Origin: an uncultured Paracoccaceae bacterium
GTDB lineage: Bacteria > Pseudomonadota > Alphaproteobacteria > Rhodobacterales > Rhodobacteraceae
Direction of reading: 5' to 3'
NCBI GenBank assembly: GCA_937872465.1
Contig: CALMSR010000041.1
Location: 1 to 54,719, forward strand
Length of the DNA stretch: 54,719 nucleotides
Part shown: one piece after another, positions 31,476-40,245 of the stretch
Layout: every line of letters begins with the position of its first letter
Numbering within the stretch: the first letter of the stretch is position 1
Made by a program: the position numbers and the translations under genes
The notes under the pieces: generated by a model
The model's database searches: none
What the model was told of the DNA's origin: nothing
The model's input: the letters and a program-made list of their open reading frames with translations, nothing else

Positions 31476-32161
31476 TGGCTCATCTCCCGCGACCAGTTGA
31501 TCGCGTTGATGTAGATTCCGAGGGGGTTGGCGCGCAGGCGGTCCGCCGTGCGCGGCGGGTCGATCACGATGGTCAGGATCGCGGTCCAGCGTTCGGTCCG
31601 GGCGAGCTGGCCGTTCTCGTAATGCCGCTCGGACCAGGCGACCCGGAAACTGTCGGGCGAGGCGCGGATGACGCTCGAGATCTCGACCGAGACCTGATCC
31701 TCGCCGACCCGCGTGAAGGGGTCGTTGGCGCGGGCATGGTCGTTCAGCGCCAGCGCACCGCGGTCGGTGGTGAACTCATAGGCGCGGAGCCAGTTCTGCC
31801 GGACGACGATGGGATCGGCGGGCAGGCCCCGGACCTCCTCGATGAAGCGGGCGAGATGCCAGGCGATCTGCGGATCGCTCGGTCGGTACCCGGCGCTGGC
31901 CGCCTCGACGGCGCGGGCCTCGCCATGCCGGTCGATCTCGACGACGTAAGGCACCACGGTGCCGCGCGCCGATTGCCAGACCAGCGCGGTGGCGAAGCCG
32001 CCCGCGAGGATCAGGCAGCCGAAGGCCATGAGGCGCCAGTTCTTCGCCTGCACCCGGGCGGAGCCGATGCGCTCGTCCCAGACCTGGGCCGCCTTCTGGT
32101 ACGGGGTCTCGGGTTCCGGGGTCTTGCTGTAATGCGCGGCGGCGCGTTTGAAGAGGCTCAT
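31472..32161 (-). CDS. trbF: Conjugal transfer protein TrbF (VirB8 family)
   Basis: A 229-residue inner-membrane protein of the type IV secretion core. A short cytoplasmic head with the family signature TPYQKAAQVWDERIGSARVQA is followed by one membrane helix (LMAFGCLILAGGFATALVW) and a periplasmic NTF2-like VirB8 domain (VVPYVVEIDRHGEARAV, AWHLARFIEEVRGLPAD, YENGQLARTERWTAILTIVIDPP). It is coupled on both sides by ATGA overlaps. Confidence 0.95.
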   Translation of the reverse strand: MSLFKRAAAHYSKTPEPETPYQKAAQVWDERIGSARVQAKNWRLMAFGCLILAGGFATALVWQSARGTVVPYVVEIDRHGEARAVEAASAGYRPSDPQIAWHLARFIEEVRGLPADPIVVRQNWLRAYEFTTDRGALALNDHARANDPFTRVGEDQVSVEISSVIRASPDSFRVAWSERHYENGQLARTERWTAILTIVIDPPRTADRLRANPLGIYINAINWSREMSQ

Positions 32162-33507
32162 GGGCGGTCGCTTTCGGAGAGGGAAACGGAGGTGCCGGAG
32201 CCGGGGCTGTCCCCGGCGCGCAGCGCATGGGTGGCGGCGGAGACGCCCTGGCTCATGGCCTGGCTGCGGCGCATGGAGCGCGCCCAGGCGGGAGGGCTGC
32301 CTGCGGGGGCGGACATGGCGGCCGAGGCGCCTGCCACGCTGCCAAGCGACGAGGCGCCGCCGGTGGCGGCAAAGCCTGCTCGGGAACCTGCGGCATGGCT
32401 TGCCTTGAGGGCGCCCGAGGCCGCAGCGGCGGCCCGGCGTAGGGGCGAAATGGCAGCCGCGCCCCCTGCCCGCGCCAAGCCGCCGAGACCGGAGGCGACA
32501 CCGGCGGCCCCGGTCTGGCCCATCGATCCGAGGCTGTAGGCGGTGGAAGCGGCGCCGGTGGCGGCAGCGGCCCCGCGCGTCGCGGCTGCCCCGCCCGAGG
32601 CGAGCGCCCCGGCCCCGCGGGCGCCGAGCATGGCCGCGCCGCCGGCCGCGACGGTGGCGCCGCCGACGGCAAGCCCGGTGCCGACGGCAGCACCCGCGCC
32701 CAGTTGCGGCCCGCCTGAGACGAGGCCGGTGGCGATGCCAGGGCCAAAGATGCCGAGGCCGAGCAGCGAAAGCGCCGCCAGAACGATCGCCATGGCCTCG
32801 TCGATGGTGGGCGTCACGCCGCCGAAGCCAGCGGTGAACTGGCCGAAGAGCGTCGAGCCGATGCCGATGATCACCGCCAGCACCAGCACCTTGATGCCTG
32901 AGGAGACGACATTGCCGAGCACCCGCTCGGCCATGAAGGCGGTCTTGCCGAACAGGCCGAAGGGGATCAGCACGAAGCCCGCGAGCGTCGTCAACTTGAA
33001 CTCGATCAGCGTCACGAAGAGCTGCACGGCGAGCAGGAAGAAGGCCAGCAGCACCAGCGCCCAGGCAAAAAGCAGGCAGGCGATCTGGATGAAGTTCTCG
33101 AAGAAGGCGACAAAGCCCATGAGATCGGCGGTGGATTCCAGAAGCGGTCGCCCGGCATCCAGCCCGGTCTGCGCCACGCGGCCGGGGCGCAGGAGATCGG
33201 CGGGAGAGAAACCGGTCCCGGAGGCGAGTAGCCCCAGCCCCGCGAAACTGTCGAAGACCACGGCCGCGAGGCTGTTCCAGTTGGAGATCAGGAAGGCGAA
33301 AACCCCGACGAAGAGGGTTTTTTTCACGAGGCGGGCGATGATGTCGTCATCGGCGCCCCAGGCCCAGAACAGCGCGGCCAGCGTCACGTCGATCACGATC
33401 AGCGTGCTGGCGATGAAGGCGACCTCGCCACCGAGCAGCCCGAAGCCGCTGTCGATATAGGAGGTGAAGACCCCGAGGAAGGTGTCGATGACGCCGGTGC
33501 CGCCCAT
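32158..33507 (-). CDS. trbL: Conjugal transfer protein TrbL (VirB6 family)
   Basis: A 449-residue polytopic membrane protein. The N-terminal part has GVIDTFLGVFTSYIDSGFGLLGGEVAF and several helices (TLIVIDVTLAALFWAW, LFVGVFAFLISNWNSLAAVV, FAWALVLLAFFLLAVQLFVTLIEFKLTTLAGFVL). The C-terminal third is a low-complexity Ala/Gly-rich tail, as in other TrbL proteins. It forms the inner-membrane channel base. It overlaps trbF (ATGA). Confidence 0.94.
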   Translation of the reverse strand: MGGTGVIDTFLGVFTSYIDSGFGLLGGEVAFIASTLIVIDVTLAALFWAWGADDDIIARLVKKTLFVGVFAFLISNWNSLAAVVFDSFAGLGLLASGTGFSPADLLRPGRVAQTGLDAGRPLLESTADLMGFVAFFENFIQIACLLFAWALVLLAFFLLAVQLFVTLIEFKLTTLAGFVLIPFGLFGKTAFMAERVLGNVVSSGIKVLVLAVIIGIGSTLFGQFTAGFGGVTPTIDEAMAIVLAALSLLGLGIFGPGIATGLVSGGPQLGAGAAVGTGLAVGGATVAAGGAAMLGARGAGALASGGAAATRGAAAATGAASTAYSLGSMGQTGAAGVASGLGGLARAGGAAAISPLRRAAAAASGALKASHAAGSRAGFAATGGASSLGSVAGASAAMSAPAGSPPAWARSMRRSQAMSQGVSAATHALRAGDSPGSGTSVSLSESDRP

Positions 33508-33510
33508 GGT

Positions 33511-33777
33511 TCACTCGCCCCCGGTCCGGTCACGCCCGAGAAAGCGGTCACGGGTTTCGGCCCAGACGGCGAGGCAGTCGGGATCTGAGGCTGCGGCTTC
33601 ACCCAGTTCCTGGCAGCGCCGGTGTGCGGCCCGGAGCGGATCGACCTCCGGCGCGACCAACGGTGCCGGACGAACCGCCTGCCCTGCCTCGTCCCGGCCC
33701 CTCTCCACCAGTGCCGCGGTGATCGCGATGGCGACGAAAACGATGGCGGCGATACGCGCGAGGACCGATCCCTCCAT
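33511..33777 (-). CDS. trbK: TrbK-alt type small protein (putative entry exclusion)
   Basis: An 88-residue protein with an N-terminal membrane helix (VLARIAAIVFVAIAITAAL) and a periplasmic tail containing a Cys pair (HRRCQELGEAAASDPDCLAVWAETRDRFLG). The C-terminal motif is the mark of the TrbK-alt family found between trbJ and trbL in alphaproteobacteria, proposed to act in entry exclusion. The start ATG at 33777 gives the short form; a longer frame to 34131 would run into trbJ. Confidence 0.8.
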   Translation of the reverse strand: MEGSVLARIAAIVFVAIAITAALVERGRDEAGQAVRPAPLVAPEVDPLRAAHRRCQELGEAAASDPDCLAVWAETRDRFLGRDRTGGE

Positions 33778-33791
33778 GGGCCTGCCTCCCC

Positions 33792-34580
33792 TCAGTTGTT
33801 GAACATCCGGGCATTGCCGGGCTGATAGCCCGCGCCCGGGGTGAGGAACCGCTCGCGTTGGACGCGGCCCTGTTCGGCGGCGGCAGACCGTTCGGCCTCG
33901 ACCAGAGCACTCGCGCGGCCATTGGCGGCGACGACCGCGATCAGGTCGGCGATCTGCTGGGATTGCAGCGCCAGAAGCTGGTTGCCCGCCTGTGTCGCCT
34001 GCAGGGCACCGACGGCGGATTGGCTTTCGCCGACAAGGGCGGAGAGCTCGGCGCGCTGGCCGTTGAGATTGCCGACGACGCCCGCCTGCACGCGCAGCGC
34101 GTCCTGCAGACCGCCGATGGTGTTTTCCCAACGGGACCGGGCATCGGCCAGAAGCTGCGCCTCAGGCGCGGCCATGGGGATGTTGGCGTAGTCCTGCTGG
34201 AACACCTGATCGATCTGGGCGACGTCGAAGGCGATGTTCTGCGCCTGCGAGAGGAGCTGCCGTGTCCGGTCGACATTCTGCTGCAGCGCCTGCAACGAGG
34301 AATAGGGCAGGCTCGCAAGGTTGCGGGCCTGGTTGATCAGCATCTGCGCCTCGTTCTGCAGCTGGGTGATCTGGTTGTTGATCTGCTCCAGCGCCCGGGC
34401 GGCGGAGAGGATGTTCTCGGCGTGATTGCGCGGGTCGTAGACGATGCGCCCGCCCCCGCCGAAGAGGAAGGCCTGGGCGGGCGGCGCGAAGATCGGCGAG
34501 AGGCCGAGGGGTGCTGCAAGGGTCAGCGCCAGCGCAGAGGCGCTGGCGAGCTTGGTCAAACGATGGGCGGCATGGGTCAT
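33792..34580 (-). CDS. trbJ: Conjugal transfer protein TrbJ (VirB5 family)
   Basis: A 262-residue secreted minor pilus component. A signal peptide of about 37 residues (ALALTLAAPLGLSPIFAPPAQA) precedes GGGGRIVYDPRNHAENILSAARALEQINNQI, the TrbJ hallmark. Long helices rich in Gln follow. The start ATG at 34580 overlaps the trbE stop (ATGA). Confidence 0.94.
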   Translation of the reverse strand: MTHAAHRLTKLASASALALTLAAPLGLSPIFAPPAQAFLFGGGGRIVYDPRNHAENILSAARALEQINNQITQLQNEAQMLINQARNLASLPYSSLQALQQNVDRTRQLLSQAQNIAFDVAQIDQVFQQDYANIPMAAPEAQLLADARSRWENTIGGLQDALRVQAGVVGNLNGQRAELSALVGESQSAVGALQATQAGNQLLALQSQQIADLIAVVAANGRASALVEAERSAAAEQGRVQRERFLTPGAGYQPGNARMFNN

Positions 34581-37072
34581 GGAGTGGTCTCCTCTGCGGG
34601 TTGGGTGGATTGGGGGATCGGCGCTTCCGGTGCCTCGGGCTCCGGCGCGAGATTGGTCAGCTTGGGTATCAACTCGGCGGCCCAGCCGACCCCACGGGCT
34701 TCGAGCCAGGCGACGAGGAAGCCCTCGCGCCCATGCTCTGAGAGGATCTCCGAGATCAGCGCCTGGTCGGATTTGGACGAGGCCGCACAGAGCGCGAGAC
34801 CCACCTCGGAGAGGCCCAGCTCGAAAAGCCGGTTGCCCCGCCGCGACTGGCAATAGTAGTCGCGCTTGGGCGTGGCGCGGGCGAGGATCTCGATCTGGCG
34901 GTCATTGAGACCGAAGCGGCGGTAGATCGCGGTGATCTGCGGCTCGATGGCCCGTTCATTGGGGAGAAGCAGCCGGGTCGGGCAGCTTTCGATGATCGCG
35001 GGCGCAATGGCGGAGGCGTCGACATCCGAAAGCGACTGGGTCGCGAAGATCACCGAGGCGTTCTTCTTGCGCAGCGTCTTCAGCCATTCGCGGAGCTGAC
35101 CGGCGAAACCCTCGTCATCGAGCGCGAGCCAGCCCTCGTCGATGATCAGGAGCGTCGGCCGCCCGTCGAGCCGATCACCGATGCGATGGAAAAGATAGGA
35201 GAGCACCGCGGGTGCCGCGGCGGTGCCGACCAGACCCTCGATTTCGAAGGCCTGGACGGAGGCGGCGCCCAGCTCTTCGATCTCGGCATCCAGGAGCCGC
35301 CCATGCGCCCCGCCGAGGCAATAGGGCTGCAGGGCCTGTTTCAGGTCCGAAGATTGCAGCAGGACCGCGAGACCGGTGATCGTACGTTCGCTGATCGGGG
35401 CCGAGGCCAGCGAGGTCAGGGCGGACCAGAGATGCTCCTTCACCTCCGGGGTGATCGCGATGCCTTCGCGCGCAAGGATCGCGCCGATCCAGCCCGCGGC
35501 CCAGCTCCGCTCGGCGGGATCATCGATGCGCGCGAGCGGCTGGAGGGAGACCGTCGTTTCCGCGGCCTCGGTCAATTCGCCTCCCAGATCATGCCAGTCC
35601 CCACCCATGGCGAGGGTGGCGGCGCGGATCGAGCCCCCGAAATCGAAAGCGAAGAACTGGGCTTGCGCGTAGCGGCGGAACTGCAGCGCCATGAGCGCGA
35701 GCAGCACGGATTTGCCGGCCCCGGTCGGGCCGACCACCAGCGTGTGGCCGACATCGCCCACATGGAGCGAGAGACGGAACGGTGTCGCGCCGTCGGTCTT
35801 GCCGTAGAGCAGCGGCGGGCCGTCGAAATGCGCATCCCGCTCTTCCCCCGCCCAGACGGCGGAGAGCGGGATCATATGGGCGAGGTTCAAGGTGGAGATC
35901 GGCGGCTGGCGGACATTGGCATAAGCCTGTCCCGGCAGCGAGCCGAGCCAGGCATCGACCGCGTTGACCGTCTCGACCATGGCGGTGAAGTCCCTGCCCT
36001 GCACCACCTTCTCGACGAGGCGCAGTTTCTCGTCGGCGCGGCGCGGATCGCCGTCCCAGACAATAAGGGTCGCCGTGACATAGGCCTCGCCCGCAATGTC
36101 GGCGCCGAGTTCCTGCAGGGCCATATCGGCATCGGCGGCCTTGTTGGCGGCGTCCGTGTCGACCAGCGCCGATTGCTCGTTGGTCATCACCTCCTTCAGG
36201 ATCGCGGCGATGGATTTGCGCTTGGCGAACCATTGGCGGCGGATGCGGGCGACCATTCGCGCGGCCTCCGTCTTGTTCATCAGGATCGCGCGGGTCGCCC
36301 AGCGATAGGGAAAGGCCAGCCGGTTGAGATCATCGAGGATCCCGGGCGTGGTGGCGGTCGGGAAGCCCGAGAGGGTCAGGACGCGCAGATGGGCGTCCCC
36401 CAGCCGGGGCTCCAGCCCGCCGGTCAGGGGCTGGTCGGCCAGGAGCGCGTCTAGATAAGCCGGGGTTTCCGGCACGCGTACGCGGTGCGCTTGCGTAGAG
36501 ATCGTGGAATGCAGGTAAGTCAGCGTTTCGCTGTCACCCATCCAGCGGCATTCGGGCATGATGCCGTCGAAAAGCGCCAGCACCCGGTCGGTGCGGTCGA
36601 TGAAGCCGCGCAGCACCTCGCCCGCATCGATGCCGGTCTTGTCGCGGCCTTCGTAGAGCCAGGTCTCGGCCCGCACGGCTTCCTCGGCGGGCGGCAGGTA
36701 AAGGAAGGTCAGGACATAGTCCGACTGGAAATGCGCCCCCTGCTCGGCGAAGCCCGCGCGGCGCTCGGCATCGAGGAGCGCCGAAGCAGGATCGGGAAAG
36801 CGGCTGTCGGGATAGTCCGCCGCAGCCACGCGCTGCGCCTCGACGAAGATCGCCCAGCCGGACCCGAGGCGACGGAAGGCGTTGTTGATGCGGCCCGCCA
36901 CGGCCACGAGTTCTGCGGCAACCGCGCTGTCGAGATCGGGGCCGCGGAACCGGGCCGAGCGCTGCAGGCTGCCATCCTTGTTCAGCACCACGCCGGGGGC
37001 GACCAGCGCCGCCCAAGGCAGGTAATCCGCCAGCCGCGTCCCTTTCCGGCGATACTCTGTAAGGTTCATCAT
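34577..37072 (-). CDS. trbE: Conjugal transfer ATPase TrbE (VirB4 family)
   Basis: An 831-residue hexameric ATPase that powers pilus assembly and transport. The N-terminal CagE/VirB4 part opens LTEYRRKGTRLADYLPWAALV. The ATPase core has Walker A VVGPTGAGKS (about 443-452), FAFDFGGSIRA, and Walker B LLIIDEGWLAL (about 638-648) followed by FATQSLSDVD. Length and motif order are normal. The start could be either of two adjacent Met codons at 37072/37069. Confidence 0.96.
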   Translation of the reverse strand: MMNLTEYRRKGTRLADYLPWAALVAPGVVLNKDGSLQRSARFRGPDLDSAVAAELVAVAGRINNAFRRLGSGWAIFVEAQRVAAADYPDSRFPDPASALLDAERRAGFAEQGAHFQSDYVLTFLYLPPAEEAVRAETWLYEGRDKTGIDAGEVLRGFIDRTDRVLALFDGIMPECRWMGDSETLTYLHSTISTQAHRVRVPETPAYLDALLADQPLTGGLEPRLGDAHLRVLTLSGFPTATTPGILDDLNRLAFPYRWATRAILMNKTEAARMVARIRRQWFAKRKSIAAILKEVMTNEQSALVDTDAANKAADADMALQELGADIAGEAYVTATLIVWDGDPRRADEKLRLVEKVVQGRDFTAMVETVNAVDAWLGSLPGQAYANVRQPPISTLNLAHMIPLSAVWAGEERDAHFDGPPLLYGKTDGATPFRLSLHVGDVGHTLVVGPTGAGKSVLLALMALQFRRYAQAQFFAFDFGGSIRAATLAMGGDWHDLGGELTEAAETTVSLQPLARIDDPAERSWAAGWIGAILAREGIAITPEVKEHLWSALTSLASAPISERTITGLAVLLQSSDLKQALQPYCLGGAHGRLLDAEIEELGAASVQAFEIEGLVGTAAAPAVLSYLFHRIGDRLDGRPTLLIIDEGWLALDDEGFAGQLREWLKTLRKKNASVIFATQSLSDVDASAIAPAIIESCPTRLLLPNERAIEPQITAIYRRFGLNDRQIEILARATPKRDYYCQSRRGNRLFELGLSEVGLALCAASSKSDQALISEILSEHGREGFLVAWLEARGVGWAAELIPKLTNLAPEPEAPEAPIPQSTQPAEETTP

Positions 37073-37081
37073 CGTGCTGCC

Positions 37082-37375
37082 TCAGACCTCCAAATGACCG
37101 GGAAGGCGCAGATGCCGGCGTCCGACCTCGACGAAGAGCGGATCGCGCCGCGCGGCCCAGACCGCCACCAGGTGGCCCAGGAGACCGATGACGATCCCGG
37201 CGACCCAGAGCTGCAGCCCGAGCCCGATGGCTCCGGCCAGCGTACCGTTCAGGATCGCGAAGGCCCGCGGCGCACCGGCCAGCAGGATCGGCTCGGTCAA
37301 GGCGCGGTGGACCGGGAAGGTGAAGCCCGGCACGTCGGACAATTGTTCGAAGGCTGGCCATTTGCTACTGCTCAT
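37082..37375 (-). CDS. trbD: Conjugal transfer protein TrbD (VirB3 family)
   Basis: A 97-residue inner-membrane protein. The family signature VPGFTFPVHRALTEPILLAGAPRAFAILNGTLAGAIG is clear, and two membrane helices run through NGTLAGAIGLGLQLWVAGIVIGLLGHLVAVWAARRDP. It ends 10 bases before trbE and follows trbC after a 67-base gap. Confidence 0.94.
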   Translation of the reverse strand: MSSSKWPAFEQLSDVPGFTFPVHRALTEPILLAGAPRAFAILNGTLAGAIGLGLQLWVAGIVIGLLGHLVAVWAARRDPLFVEVGRRHLRLPGHLEV

Positions 37376-37441
37376 GGCGTTCCTCCCTCGCGGCTTTCCA
37401 CCGGAAAGCCGCGTTCACTGTGGGTGAACCGGTCGTCACCA

Positions 37442-37774
37442 TCAGATCAGCGCCCCGCCGCCGAAGCTGAAGAAGCTCAGGAAAAAGGAACTCGCCGCGA
37501 AGGCGATGGAGATGCCGAAGACGATCTGGATCAGGCGGCGGAACCCCCCGGAGGTGTCGCCGAAGGCCAGCGTCAGGCCGGTGACGATGATGATGATCAC
37601 CGCGATGATCTTGGCGACCGGCCCTTCGATCGACTCGAGGATCGATTGCAGCGGCGCCTCCCAGGGCATGGAGGACCCCGCCGCCCGGGCAGGTCGGGTC
37701 AGCATCAGGGTGACGGTTGCGTAGGTGACGGCATGGGCGGCCTGCACGCGCAGCCGGTGAAGGGATCGGGTCAT
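37442..37774 (-). CDS. trbC: Conjugal transfer pilin TrbC (VirB2 family)
   Basis: A 110-residue prepilin. A long leader (AAHAVTYATVTLMLTRPARA) ends near Ala31-Ala32, and the mature pilin has two helices: IEGPVAKIIAVIIIIVTGLTLAFGD and LIQIVFGISIAFAASSFFLSFFSFGG. It is the major pilus subunit; TraF (52478) is the likely processing peptidase. The start overlaps the trbB stop (ATGA). Confidence 0.93.
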   Translation of the reverse strand: MTRSLHRLRVQAAHAVTYATVTLMLTRPARAAGSSMPWEAPLQSILESIEGPVAKIIAVIIIIVTGLTLAFGDTSGGFRRLIQIVFGISIAFAASSFFLSFFSFGGGALI

Positions 37775-38769
37775 GAAGGGTCTCCTGTGTCGGTTTTCGT
37801 CCCGGTCGGCCGCGCCGCCGGGGTGATGCGGTAATCGCCGTCGGGTCCCAGCCCCTCGACGCGGGCGAGCTCGGCGAGGTGGCGGTTGGCCCCGCGCCCG
37901 GAGAGAACGGCGATGAGATCGATGGTTTCGGCGATGAGGGCGCGCGGCACGGTCACCACCGCCTCCTGGATGAGCTGTTCCATCCGGCGCAGCGCGCCCA
38001 AGGCGGAGCCCGCATGGATGGTGCCGATGCCGCCCGGATGACCGGTGCCCCAGGCCTTCAAGAGGTCCAGCGCCTCGGCCCCGCGCACCTCGCCGATGGG
38101 AATGCGGTCGGGGCGCAGGCGCAGCGAGGAGCGGACGAGATCGGAGAGCGAGGCGACCCCATCCTTGGTGCGCAGCGCCACGAGGTTGGGTGCTGTGCAT
38201 TGCAGCTCGCGCGTGTCCTCGATGATCACGACGCGGTCGGACGATCCGGCCACCTCGGCCAGAAGGGCATTGGTCAGGGTCGTCTTGCCGGTGGAGGTCC
38301 CGCCCGCCACGAGGATATTGGCCCGCGTGGCGACGCTCTCGCGCAACAGCGCTGCCTGGGTCTCGGTCATGATCCCGGAGGCGACATAGTCGGCCAGCGT
38401 GAAGACCGCGACGGCAGGCTTCCGGATCGCGAAACAGGGCGCGGTGACCACGGGCGGCAGGAGCCCCTCGAAGCGTTCCCCGGTCTCTGGCAATTCGGCC
38501 GACACGCGCGGCCGCGCGGCATGCACCTCCGCCCCGACATGATGAGCGACGAGCCGCACGATCCGCTCGCCATCGGCGGGGGACAGCGTGGCGCCGGTAT
38601 CGGAGAGACCCTCGGAGAGCCGGTCGATCCAGAGCCGCCCGTCAGGATTGAGCATGACCTCGACAATCATCGGGTCTTCCAGAAACCCGGCGATGGCGGG
38701 CCCGAGCGCCGTGCGCAGCATCCGCGCGCCGCGGGCCATCGCTTCCGGTTTCCGAGCTGCCTCTGCCAT
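37771..38769 (-). CDS. trbB: Conjugal transfer ATPase TrbB (VirB11 family)
   Basis: A 332-residue traffic ATPase. Walker A is GGTSTGKT at about 156-163, followed by [11 protein letters not shown] (Asp box) and [39 protein letters not shown], the VirB11 Walker B and His box. It is the first gene of the trb operon. Upstream, 214 bases separate it from the divergent toxin-antitoxin pair. Confidence 0.96.
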   Translation of the reverse strand: MAEAARKPEAMARGARMLRTALGPAIAGFLEDPMIVEVMLNPDGRLWIDRLSEGLSDTGATLSPADGERIVRLVAHHVGAEVHAARPRVSAELPETGERFEGLLPPVVTAPCFAIRKPAVAVFTLADYVASGIMTETQAALLRESVATRANILVAGGTSTGKTTLTNALLAEVAGSSDRVVIIEDTRELQCTAPNLVALRTKDGVASLSDLVRSSLRLRPDRIPIGEVRGAEALDLLKAWGTGHPGGIGTIHAGSALGALRRMEQLIQEAVVTVPRALIAETIDLIAVLSGRGANRHLAELARVEGLGPDGDYRITPAARPTGTKTDTGDPS

Positions 38770-38942
38770 GTTGTCCCCGTTCCGTGAGTGGCCACCGACG
38801 GGCGGCCCTGGATCGGGTCCATCAAGAAAACCGGAAACCGGCTTGGCTCAACAGCTCTTCAAGGGGCGTAGCGCCATAGCGTGCAAAGACAGGAGAAAAG
38901 GCTGGAGGCGCTCGAACCGGCACCGCGCGATCCATCTTGCCT

Positions 38943-38973
38943 TTTGGCATGAAATATCTATATTGATGCCAAA
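38943..38973. promoter_or_regulatory. Inverted repeat operator over the antitoxin ribosome binding site
   Basis: TTTGGCAT (38943-38950) and ATGCCAAA (38966-38973) form a perfect 8-bp inverted repeat around an AT-rich centre. The right half overlaps the AAAGGAGA ribosome binding site (38971-38978) of the antitoxin gene at 38984. It is the likely site for autoregulation by the Xre/MbcA-type antitoxin. Confidence 0.65.
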
Positions 38974-38983
38974 GGAGACAGCC

Positions 38984-39397
38984 ATGCAATTCGCCACCGT
39001 CCAGCCCGTCCTCGCACGCACCGACCTTCCCGTGATCACCGACGAGGAGGCCGCGGCACTGGCGCGCGCCACCGTCAACCTGTTCCGGGCCTGGGAGCTT
39101 ACGGATGCGGAAGCCCGCACCCTGCTGGGCGACATGGCACAGCGCACCTGGGCGCGCTGGAAGACCGGCGATATCGGGCGGATCGACCGCGACCTGCGTG
39201 CGCGCATGGCGATCCTGATGGGGATCCACAAGGCGCTGCGCTATCTCTTCATCGACCCTGCCCGGGGCTACGCGTGGATCCGCAAGCCGAATGCCGCCTT
39301 CTCGGGCCGGAGCGCGCTGGACGTCATGCTCCGGGGCGAGATCACCGACCTGATCGATCTGCGCGCCTATCTCGATGCCGAACGGGGTGCCTGGTGA
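38984..39397 (+). CDS. Xre/MbcA/ParS-type antitoxin (DUF2384)
   Basis: A 137-residue antitoxin. The helix-turn-helix part is AWELTDAEARTLLGDMAQRTWARWKTG, and the C-terminal DUF2384 toxin-binding domain contains ARMAILMGIHKALRYLFIDPARGYAWIRKPNAAFSGRSALDVML and RAYLDAERGAW. It neutralises the RES toxin encoded next, whose start overlaps its stop (GTGA). The ATG at 38984 has a strong ribosome binding site; an ATG at 38966 lies inside the operator repeat. Confidence 0.9.
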   Translation: MQFATVQPVLARTDLPVITDEEAAALARATVNLFRAWELTDAEARTLLGDMAQRTWARWKTGDIGRIDRDLRARMAILMGIHKALRYLFIDPARGYAWIRKPNAAFSGRSALDVMLRGEITDLIDLRAYLDAERGAW

Positions 39398-40086
39398 ATA
39401 TGCCTGTCCGCCGCGTGACCTGGTCGCGCACGGTCCGCATCATTCGCACGATCCATCCGCCCATCGACCTCTTCGAGGACATCGCCGATCCGGCCGATTG
39501 GGAGGCGCTGGCCTCGGCCGAGGCCAAGTTCAACCCGCGCATCCGCGAGAGCATCGGCGATCTGTCCAAGGTGCCCGTCGCCCGGCGCGTGACCGGCCCC
39601 GGCGCCAGCTGGGTGATGGCGCCCTTCGTGCATTGCTCGCCCGTGCGGCCCGGACGGTTTTCGGATGGCAGTTTCGGCCTCTACTACGCGGGCGACCGCA
39701 CCGAGGTGGCGATTGCCGAGACCATCCATCACCACGCCCGCTTCATGCGCGCGACAGAAGAAGCCCCCGGCTGGACCTCGCAATTCCGCGAACTGATCGG
39801 GTCGGTCGACACCGATCTCGACGACGCCACGGGCCGCGCCGATCTGCTCGACCCGGACGACTACCGCCCCTCGCAACTCTTCGGCACCGAGCGACGCGCA
39901 GCCGGATCGAACGGCATCACCTGGCCCAGCGTCCGCTTTCCCGAGGGCCAGTGCATCGCCGTCTTCTGGCCCGACGTGATCCCGATCCCGACCCAAGGCG
40001 CGCATTTCGCGTATCACTGGAACGGCACGGCCGTCGATTACGTGAAGCGGCTGGATAATGGGGAGGTCTTCTCTGTTGTCGCCTAG
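39394..40086 (+). CDS. RES-domain toxin (NAD+-consuming)
   Basis: A 230-residue RES toxin; characterised members break down NAD+. The family residues R, E and S fall in a conserved core: VTGPGASWVMAPFVHCSPVRPGRFSDGSFGLYYAGDRTEVAIAETIHHHARFM and, later, SLFGTERRAAGSNGI-like segment QLFGTERRAAGSNGITWPSVR. The start is taken as GTG at 39394, which overlaps the antitoxin stop; ATG 39400 is possible. With its antitoxin it may stabilise the element. Confidence 0.88.
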   Translation: MNMPVRRVTWSRTVRIIRTIHPPIDLFEDIADPADWEALASAEAKFNPRIRESIGDLSKVPVARRVTGPGASWVMAPFVHCSPVRPGRFSDGSFGLYYAGDRTEVAIAETIHHHARFMRATEEAPGWTSQFRELIGSVDTDLDDATGRADLLDPDDYRPSQLFGTERRAAGSNGITWPSVRFPEGQCIAVFWPDVIPIPTQGAHFAYHWNGTAVDYVKRLDNGEVFSVVA

Positions 40087-40245
40087 CGTATTCAATCAGC
40101 CTCTTCAAACAGCCCCGAAACGCATTGCGACGGATGTTCGATCACATTACCGTGGCAACGAACAGCGTTGTCCAAGGAATTGTAAATACGCAGGAATTTC
40201 ATCGGCTTTTCACTTGTGCAAGCCAACCAAGGAAAAAGAAGAAAC

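Noticed and set aside
35186..36454. Long plus-strand open frame opposite trbE
   Set aside because: It lies wholly within the reverse strand of the VirB4 ATPase gene and has no recognisable domain.
38822..38983. Short minus-strand frame ending YGATPLEELLSQAGFRFS
   Set aside because: It lies in the trbB-antitoxin gap and runs back through the antitoxin gene; no ribosome binding site or family support, so it is not listed as a gene.
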